This document shows, in pieces, positions 1-5,056 of a stretch of DNA of 5,056 nt. The first letter of the stretch is position 1. Every line of letters starts with the position of its first letter. Source of the stretch: Gammaproteobacteria bacterium (lineage in GTDB: Bacteria; Pseudomonadota; Gammaproteobacteria; GCA-001735895); contig JAPUFZ010000233.1 of assembly GCA_027293245.1 (NCBI GenBank), positions 1 through 5,056 of the forward strand. The letters are read 5' to 3'. The notes under the pieces are model-generated. The model saw nothing but the letters and a program-made list of their open reading frames with translations, was not told where the DNA came from and made no database searches. The translations under genes and the position numbers were made by a program.

Positions 1-1742
1 TGTTCCCTGCGCACTTTTAAGAGCAGGGTCACAAATGCGTTGAGATCTGAGACCCGTTCATCGGCAGCCTGCCAATCGATCCAGTTAAGTTCGTTGTCCT
101 GACAGTAGGCGTTATTATTGCCTTGTTGGCTGCGTCCCAGTTCATCTCCAGCCAGAATCATCGGCACACCCTGGGAAACCAGCAAGGTGGCGAACAGATT
201 GCGTTGTTGGCGTCTCCGCGCGGTTTCTATTGCAGCGTCATCAGTTGGTCCTTCCGTGCCGAAGTTTTCGCTAAGGTTTTCGCGATGGCCGTCGTTGTTG
301 CTTTCACCGTTAGCCGAATTGTGACGATGTTGGTAGCTCACCAGGTCACGCAGGGTAAAACCGTCGTGACTGGTGATGTAATTAATACTGGCGGAAGGAC
401 GCCGCCCTGAGCGCTCAAAGATGTCGCTGGAGCCGTGCAAACGACGGGCAAAAGTAGGCAAATGCCCGGGCTCTCTACGCCAAAAGCGACGGATGGTATC
501 CCGGTAGCCATCATTCCATTCACTCCAGCCGGCCGGAAAACTCCCTAACTGGTAACCCCCTGGCCCGATATCCCAGGGCTCGGCGATCAGTTTTATTCGT
601 GACAGCTGCGGGTCCTGGGCAACGGCCTGTAAAAAAGCAGCTTGTTGATTAAAGCCATGAGCCTCGCGCGCCATCACCGTGGCAAGATCAAAACGGAATC
701 CGTCCACCCCCATCTCGCCCGACCAATAACGCAAACTGTCCATCACCATTTGCAGCACCCTGGGGTGACTGACATCAAGAGTATTACCACAACCGGTGTC
801 GTTCACATAGTAACGCGGTTGTTCTGCCTGCAGGCGGTAGTAGGAGGCGTTGTCAATACCCCGAAAGCTCAGGGTAGGACCCAGGTGATTACTCTCACTG
901 GTGTGGTTGTAAACAACGTCCAACAGAACTTCGAGACCGGCTTCATGATAGTCGTCAACCATACGCCTGAATTCACAGACATCATTGCCACTCAGGTAAG
1001 GAGTATGCGGAGCAAAGAAACTGGAGGTGTTATATCCCCAATAATTACACAAACCTTTCTCATACAGAAAATGCTCATCAATAAACGCTTGTACCGGCAG
1101 CAGTTCGACGCTGGTGATCCCCAGGGCTTTCAGGTAGGCAATTATTTTCGGGTGGCCAAGTCCTGCAAAAGTACCCCGTTGCAGTTCCGGGACATCAGGA
1201 TGCTGCAGGGTAAAACCCCGTACATGGGTTTCATAAATTGTAGTTTGGTTCCAGGGAATATTCGGCTTGACCCGTACATTACCGGCGTTTGCTTTATCAG
1301 CTACAGATAGGGGTGCAGTCACCACGCACTTGGGTATAAATGCGGCGTTATCCTGATTATCAAAGGACAAATCTTCGGCGGGGTCTCCCTGGCAATAGCC
1401 AAAGTGTGCATCTGTCCAGTGAAACTCACCGATTAACTGGCGGGCATAGGGATCAAGCAACAGTTTGTGATGATTAAAGCGATGACCCGCCTGGGGGTCA
1501 TAGGGACCATACACTCGATACCCATAAACCGCACCCGGCGCCAGTCCGGGAAAATAACCGTGCCAGAGTTCGTGGGTTTGTTCCGGCAGTACAAGGCGGG
1601 CAATTTCGGATTGGCCCTTGGGATCAAACAAGCAGAGCTCTACTCTTTCAGCATGAGCCGAAAACAACACAAAGTTTACCCCCTCTCCGTCCCAGTGCGC
1701 ACCCAGGGAGTGATGGCTGCCCGATAACAAACCAGTCGACAT
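1..1742 (-). CDS. glgX: Glycogen debranching enzyme (isoamylase type, GH13), 3' end outside the window
   Basis: Hydrolyses the alpha-1,6 branch points of phosphorylase-trimmed glycogen, releasing short maltodextrins, in the cytoplasm. The frame from the ATG at 1742 stays open for 580 codons to the left edge with no stop. E. coli GlgX has 657 residues, so the last stretch of roughly 80 or more residues (the C-terminal beta domain) is missing. Domains are an N-terminal CBM48 (about 10-100, with GVNFVLFSAHAERVELCLFD, YGYRVYGPYDP and HHKLLLDPYAR) and the GH13 barrel from about 165 (TIYETHVRGFT). Catalytic regions are DVVYNH (275-280), GFRFDLA with nucleophile Asp352, LIAEPWDIG with acid/base Glu388, and ITSHDGFTL with Asp460. 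The GlgX/isoamylase signatures NYWGYN (233-238), EWNDGYRDT (408-416) and GDELGRSQQGNNNAYCQDNE (532-551) are all present. The start is supported by a good Shine-Dalgarno match and by the correct N-terminal length. A TreX-like or plant-type isoamylase is less likely given these signatures and the glgB neighbour. Confidence 0.97.
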   Translation of the reverse strand, partial: MSTGLLSGSHHSLGAHWDGEGVNFVLFSAHAERVELCLFDPKGQSEIARLVLPEQTHELWHGYFPGLAPGAVYGYRVYGPYDPQAGHRFNHHKLLLDPYARQLIGEFHWTDAHFGYCQGDPAEDLSFDNQDNAAFIPKCVVTAPLSVADKANAGNVRVKPNIPWNQTTIYETHVRGFTLQHPDVPELQRGTFAGLGHPKIIAYLKALGITSVELLPVQAFIDEHFLYEKGLCNYWGYNTSSFFAPHTPYLSGNDVCEFRRMVDDYHEAGLEVLLDVVYNHTSESNHLGPTLSFRGIDNASYYRLQAEQPRYYVNDTGCGNTLDVSHPRVLQMVMDSLRYWSGEMGVDGFRFDLATVMAREAHGFNQQAAFLQAVAQDPQLSRIKLIAEPWDIGPGGYQLGSFPAGWSEWNDGYRDTIRRFWRREPGHLPTFARRLHGSSDIFERSGRRPSASINYITSHDGFTLRDLVSYQHRHNSANGESNNDGHRENLSENFGTEGPTDDAAIETARRRQQRNLFATLLVSQGVPMILAGDELGRSQQGNNNAYCQDNELNWIDWQAADERVSDLNAFVTLLLKVRRE

Positions 1743-1744
1743 CT

Positions 1745-3982
1745 CTAACCCGCCTGCCATTCAAAGATTAGTGTAGCCAGTGGAGGAATGCACATTGAGA
1801 GCTGGCAAGGTTGCCCTCCCCAGGGTTCCGCGCGCGCCTGTACGCCGCCCACGTTACCCATATTACTGCCGCCGTAATACTCACTGTCGGTATTCAAGCA
1901 TTCGCGATAATGACCCTGGCGCGGCACACCCAACTGATATGCCGAATAAGCAGCGGGGGTCAGATTCACGACCACCAAAACCGGGGGTGTATCCGGATAG
2001 CCCTTGCGTAGATAAACCAGAATTGACTGTTGCTGGTTTTCCGCCTCAATCCACTCAAAACCCTTGCTGTCACAGTCCAGTTGATGCAGCGCAGGCAGCT
2101 CCCGGTAAACGTGATTTAAATCCCGAACCAATTTTTGCATACCCTTGTGCCTGTCATCTTCCAGGAGGTGCCAATCCAGGCTCAGATCATGATTCCACTC
2201 CCGGTTCTGGGCAAATTCACCGCCCATAAACAGCAGTTTCTTGCCAGGATGTGTCCACATGAAACCGAGATACGCGCGCAAATTGGCAAACTTCTGCCAG
2301 TCATCGCCCGGCATTTTGTTCAACAAGGAACCCTTGCCATGAACAACTTCATCATGGCTGAGCGGTAACACAAAGTTCTCACTAAAGCCGTAGACTAATC
2401 CAAAGGTCATTTCGCGGTGATGGTATTGACGGTGAATCGGGTCGCGCGCCATATAACGCAAGGTGTCATTCATCCATCCCATATTCCACTTAAAACCAAA
2501 CCCCAGGCCGCCTTCATCTACAGGACGCGATACACCCGGCCATGCAGTGGACTCTTCGGCCACCATCATCGCACCCGGATGGTTGAAGTAGACACGGCTA
2601 TTAACCTGTTTGAGTAACTCAATCGCTTCCAGATTTTCCCGACCGCCGTGAATATTAGGTAGCCACTCTCCCGCCTGCCGGCTGTAATCAAGGTACAACA
2701 TTGAGGCCACCGCATCGACTCTCAGCCCATCGATATGGAACTCGTCCAACCAATAAATCGCATTGCTCAACAGGTAGCTGACGACTTCACCGCGGCCATA
2801 GTTATAAATCAGCGTATTCCAATCCGGATGAAAGCCTTTACGAACATCTTCATGTTCATACAGGCAGGTGCCGTCAAAACGCCCGGTACCGTGTTCGTCG
2901 GTGGGGAAATGCCCTGGCACCCAGTCCAACAATATGCCAATACCCTGGTTGTGGCAACAATCGACAAAATACCTGAAATCATCCGGCGAACCGAAGCGGC
3001 TGGTTGGCGCATACAGGCCGATAGGTTGATATCCCCAGGAACCATCAAAGGGGTATTCTGAAACCGGCATTAACTGAATATGAGTAAAGCCCATATCGAC
3101 AACGTAGGGTATTAATTGCGCGGCCAGTTCGCGGTACGTCAGGTAGCCCTTGCCATGAGGACTATCAGCTCGTTCAGGGCTGCGCCGCCAGGAACCAAGG
3201 TGTACCTCGTAAATTGAAACCGGCCCGTGATAGTGATTGGATGATGAAGCGCGCGTGGACATCCACTGATTATCCTGCCAAGTATAGGGCTCAGCACTGA
3301 CGGTTTTAGAAGCGGTTTCAGGCGAGTGCTGCATGGCGAGGGCATAGGGGTCAGCTTTCAGCGGCAGAATTTCGCCGTCACTAGCGGCAATTTCATATTT
3401 GTAGATCAGTCCATCCCCGACACCTGGAATAAATATCTCCCAGATTCCCGATGCTGGATGTTTGCGCATTACGTGGCGGCGGCCGTCCCAGGCATTGAAT
3501 TCGCCCACCACGGAAACACGACCCGCAGCCGGGGCCCAAAGCACAAACAACGTGCCGTCTACGCCTTCAACCTGACGAGCATGAGCCCCCATCCATTGAT
3601 ACACTTGCTCCTGAGTACCTTCACCAAACAAATAGAGGTCGTCATTATCCAGCACTGAAGGAAAACGATAGGGGTCCTCCAATTCAACAATCTCGTTGCC
3701 TAACTGAATCCTGAGATGATAGCTGAAGGGCTTGCGCCTACGCCCTAATGTACCCTCAAAAAGCCCAGCTTCATCAATGAGTTCAAGCGACGCTACCGTC
3801 CTATCATCCTTGCTGGATATCACGTCGACTGCACTGGCTCCCGGTATCAATACCCTGCCAATTAGCCCATGACCTGAAGGGTGCTCATGCATTCCCAACA
3901 CAGAGAAAACATCTGCATAGCGCGCTGTTGCCAGAGCAGCAATTTGATCCGTGCTTAACAAACTTACTGCCTGGTCGTTCAT
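1745..3982 (-). CDS. glgB: 1,4-alpha-glucan (glycogen) branching enzyme, GH13, complete
   Basis: Cuts an alpha-1,4-glucan chain and re-attaches the segment through an alpha-1,6 bond, creating the branch points of glycogen in the cytoplasm. It has 745 residues, close to the 728 of E. coli GlgB. The order is an N1 domain (about 20-120, with HEHPSG and EDPYRF), a CBM48 glucan-binding domain (about 140-225, with VLWAPAAGRVSVVGEFNAWDG), the GH13 barrel (about 255-600) and a C-terminal beta domain (about 630-742). Visible catalytic regions are DWVPGHF (353-359), GLRVDAVAS with nucleophile Asp423, VAEEST with acid/base Glu476, and LSHDEVVHGK with Asp544. The 53- and 121-residue spacings equal those of E. 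coli Asp405/Glu458/Asp526. The ATG at 3982 fits the expected N-terminal length and overlaps the malQ stop as ATGA; glgX follows two bases after the TAG. No frameshift or missing key residue was seen. Confidence 0.98.
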   Translation of the reverse strand: MNDQAVSLLSTDQIAALATARYADVFSVLGMHEHPSGHGLIGRVLIPGASAVDVISSKDDRTVASLELIDEAGLFEGTLGRRRKPFSYHLRIQLGNEIVELEDPYRFPSVLDNDDLYLFGEGTQEQVYQWMGAHARQVEGVDGTLFVLWAPAAGRVSVVGEFNAWDGRRHVMRKHPASGIWEIFIPGVGDGLIYKYEIAASDGEILPLKADPYALAMQHSPETASKTVSAEPYTWQDNQWMSTRASSSNHYHGPVSIYEVHLGSWRRSPERADSPHGKGYLTYRELAAQLIPYVVDMGFTHIQLMPVSEYPFDGSWGYQPIGLYAPTSRFGSPDDFRYFVDCCHNQGIGILLDWVPGHFPTDEHGTGRFDGTCLYEHEDVRKGFHPDWNTLIYNYGRGEVVSYLLSNAIYWLDEFHIDGLRVDAVASMLYLDYSRQAGEWLPNIHGGRENLEAIELLKQVNSRVYFNHPGAMMVAEESTAWPGVSRPVDEGGLGFGFKWNMGWMNDTLRYMARDPIHRQYHHREMTFGLVYGFSENFVLPLSHDEVVHGKGSLLNKMPGDDWQKFANLRAYLGFMWTHPGKKLLFMGGEFAQNREWNHDLSLDWHLLEDDRHKGMQKLVRDLNHVYRELPALHQLDCDSKGFEWIEAENQQQSILVYLRKGYPDTPPVLVVVNLTPAAYSAYQLGVPRQGHYRECLNTDSEYYGGSNMGNVGGVQARAEPWGGQPCQLSMCIPPLATLIFEWQAG
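1750..1755 (-). promoter_or_regulatory. Ribosome binding site of glgX, inside the glgB 3' end
   Basis: The minus strand reads AGGCGG, one mismatch from AGGAGG, seven bases before the glgX ATG. It is encoded within the last codons of glgB (Gln-Ala-Gly). This fixes the glgX start at 1742 and suggests that ribosomes finishing glgB can restart on glgX. The motif is seen directly; its use is inferred. Confidence 0.7.
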
Positions 3983-5056
3983 TGCTTTCTTTCCCGATAA
4001 GTGGACGCCAACAGCGCCTGGATTTGTGGATCTCCAAATAGGGCTTTGGTCTCCAGCCTCTGTTTTCTCCGCCAGTTCGGGTACTCCCGATAGGTACCCG
4101 GAATATTTACCGGCTCCTGCAGTAACTGCAAATCATCTAGCTGGAATAACATTAATCGTGAGTGGCTGCGGGCATTGGCATTAAGAATTGCACCGCACAA
4201 AATAATATCGAAAGGCTTCGCGCCTCCGCCATCGACAATACCGCCGACCCAGCTTGTGGGAAGCAACTGTAGCGATTGGAGCCAGGTCAACAACCTGACT
4301 TTATCTTCCCGACGCTGCCCCAGGAGACGGGGCAGGTCGTGCTCATTATCCAGCAAGCCACATTCGCCCCGTATTTGCAGGTCAGTGCCATTCCACCAAC
4401 CCGCAAGCGTGGAGACATCGTGATTCGTCACCATCAACAGCGCATCCCCTTGATGATCCTGTGGCTGTTTAAATTGTTGATTGGATGTTCTTTCAAAATA
4501 AAAGATTTTGTTGCTGTAAACTGCCGTCGCCGCCATTCTGGCGCGAAGATCATCTGGTACTACGCCCATATCCTCACCGATGACCACACATTGGTTGCGG
4601 TGACTTTCAAGCCGCAGTATCGCCAGCAATTCTTCAAAAGGATAGTACACGTACGCGCCACCAGCTATACCGGGTAAGCACCACCACAAGCGCAGCAATC
4701 CCATCACATGGTCAATTCTGAGCGCGCCACAGTGGGACATATTTGCCTGCAACAATTGAATAAAGTGACGGTAGTTATCTTGCCGTAAAGCGATGGGATC
4801 TAGCGCGGGCAGATTCCAGTTTTGCCCCTCCTGTGCAAAGGCATCTGGCGGTGCGCCAATCGTTGCGCCATCACAAAATAACGTCTGTTTGCCCTCGACT
4901 TCAGCACCACCTCTAACAGCACCTACCGCCAAATCACGCATCAAACCGACTTTCATACCCTGTGATAAAGCCAATGCCTGACACTGCTCTAGCTGCTCGC
5001 CGGCGATCCATTGCAGGTACTGGTGAAAGCGAGGATCTTGGGCGCAGTGAACCAAC
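3979..5056 (-). CDS. malQ: 4-alpha-glucanotransferase (amylomaltase), GH77, C-terminal part; 5' end outside the window
   Basis: Cytoplasmic disproportionating enzyme that moves alpha-1,4-glucan segments between maltodextrins, releasing glucose and making longer chains. The window shows the last 358 residues; the frame is open at the right edge, so the leading TTG there is an internal Leu codon and not a start. GH77 landmarks, numbered from that Leu, are RDLAVG (40-45), GAPPDAF with GQNW (67-80), the nucleophile in LRIDH (Asp115), the acid/base in VIGEDMGVVP (Glu161), the third carboxylate in TNHD (Asp213), and the C-terminal signature NIPGT..EYPNWRRK (317-331). Spacing between the three carboxylates (46 and 52 residues) and the 243 residues after the nucleophile closely match E. 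coli MalQ (694 aa), so the C-terminus is complete and about 330 residues are missing upstream. Its TGA overlaps the glgB start codon. One oddity is Asn81 in GQNWNLP, where I expect Gly. The identification is secure; the gene name follows the E. coli convention. Confidence 0.96.
   Translation of the reverse strand, partial: LVHCAQDPRFHQYLQWIAGEQLEQCQALALSQGMKVGLMRDLAVGAVRGGAEVEGKQTLFCDGATIGAPPDAFAQEGQNWNLPALDPIALRQDNYRHFIQLLQANMSHCGALRIDHVMGLLRLWWCLPGIAGGAYVYYPFEELLAILRLESHRNQCVVIGEDMGVVPDDLRARMAATAVYSNKIFYFERTSNQQFKQPQDHQGDALLMVTNHDVSTLAGWWNGTDLQIRGECGLLDNEHDLPRLLGQRREDKVRLLTWLQSLQLLPTSWVGGIVDGGGAKPFDIILCGAILNANARSHSRLMLFQLDDLQLLQEPVNIPGTYREYPNWRRKQRLETKALFGDPQIQALLASTYRERKQ
3989..3995 (-). 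promoter_or_regulatory. Weak ribosome binding site of glgB, inside the malQ 3' end
   Basis: The minus strand reads GGGAAAG a few bases before the glgB ATG, within the final malQ codons. It is a poor match to AGGAGG, so translation of glgB may rely mainly on coupling through the ATGA stop/start overlap with malQ. The spacing is seen; the coupling is inferred. Confidence 0.45.

Noticed and set aside
338..523. A short minus-strand open frame inside glgX (and a similar one at 1433-1627), which might suggest a broken or frameshifted glgX.
   Set aside because: Both are out of frame with glgX. Translating the glgX frame directly gives 580 uninterrupted codons with all GH13 motifs in order, so the gene is not broken.
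625..645. A run of six T on the minus strand within glgX, resembling the tail of an intrinsic terminator.
   Set aside because: No stable GC-rich hairpin precedes it; the run encodes Ala-Ala-Phe-Leu in the middle of the GlgX barrel.
642..1310. A 222-codon open frame on the plus strand opposite glgX.
   Set aside because: Its codons are exactly antiparallel to the glgX codons, where stops arise only opposite TTA, CTA and TCA, which are rare in this gene. The product is low-complexity in character with no recognisable domain, while the opposite strand encodes a textbook GlgX.
1780..2229. A 149-codon open frame on the plus strand opposite the 3' part of glgB.
   Set aside because: It lies wholly within the conserved GlgB coding sequence, is rich in Pro, Arg and Cys as expected of a wrong-frame translation, and matches no family I recognise.
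4276..4677. A 133-codon open frame on the plus strand opposite malQ.
   Set aside because: It is codon-aligned antisense to the GH77 catalytic core, including the acid/base and third-carboxylate motifs. There is no ribosome site or domain supporting it.
1..5056. Search for tRNA, rRNA, CRISPR repeats, insertion-sequence ends, direct repeats and riboswitch-like leaders.
   Set aside because: The whole window is accounted for by three tightly packed coding sequences, and I noticed no repeated units, transposase remnants or intergenic space that could hold such elements.

Overview
The window is a fully coding stretch of a bacterial glycogen/maltodextrin operon. All three genes lie on the minus strand, so transcription runs from the right edge to the left edge in the order malQ, glgB, glgX. 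They are a 4-alpha-glucanotransferase (GH77, 5' part outside the window), a complete 1,4-alpha-glucan branching enzyme (GH13, 745 residues) and a glycogen debranching enzyme (GH13, 3' end outside the window).

Layout: positions 5056-3979 hold the last 358 codons of malQ. Its TGA stop overlaps the glgB ATG by four bases (ATGA). Positions 3982-1745 hold glgB, and two bases after its TAG stop glgX begins at 1742. glgX stays open for 580 codons to position 1. There is no gene-free stretch longer than two bases. I see no internal promoter, terminator, RNA gene, repeat, mobile element or CRISPR array.

How they work together: GlgB adds alpha-1,6 branches to growing glycogen. GlgX removes the short outer branches left after phosphorylase has trimmed the polymer. 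MalQ disproportionates the released maltotriose/maltotetraose-sized oligosaccharides into glucose and longer chains that can be used again. The tight junctions suggest one transcript with translational coupling. The usual partners (glgC, glgA, glgP) are not in the window and may lie on either side.

Organism: roughly balanced base composition, a branching enzyme with the long N-terminal N1 + CBM48 arrangement, and an E. coli-like MalQ and GlgX point to a Gram-negative, probably gammaproteobacterium. The overall feel is of a polysaccharide-degrading lineage such as Cellvibrio, but this is an impression from memory and not a demonstrated assignment. All the catalytic residues I could check are intact. 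I found no sign of a novel system; this is ordinary core metabolism with a few small points worth checking.
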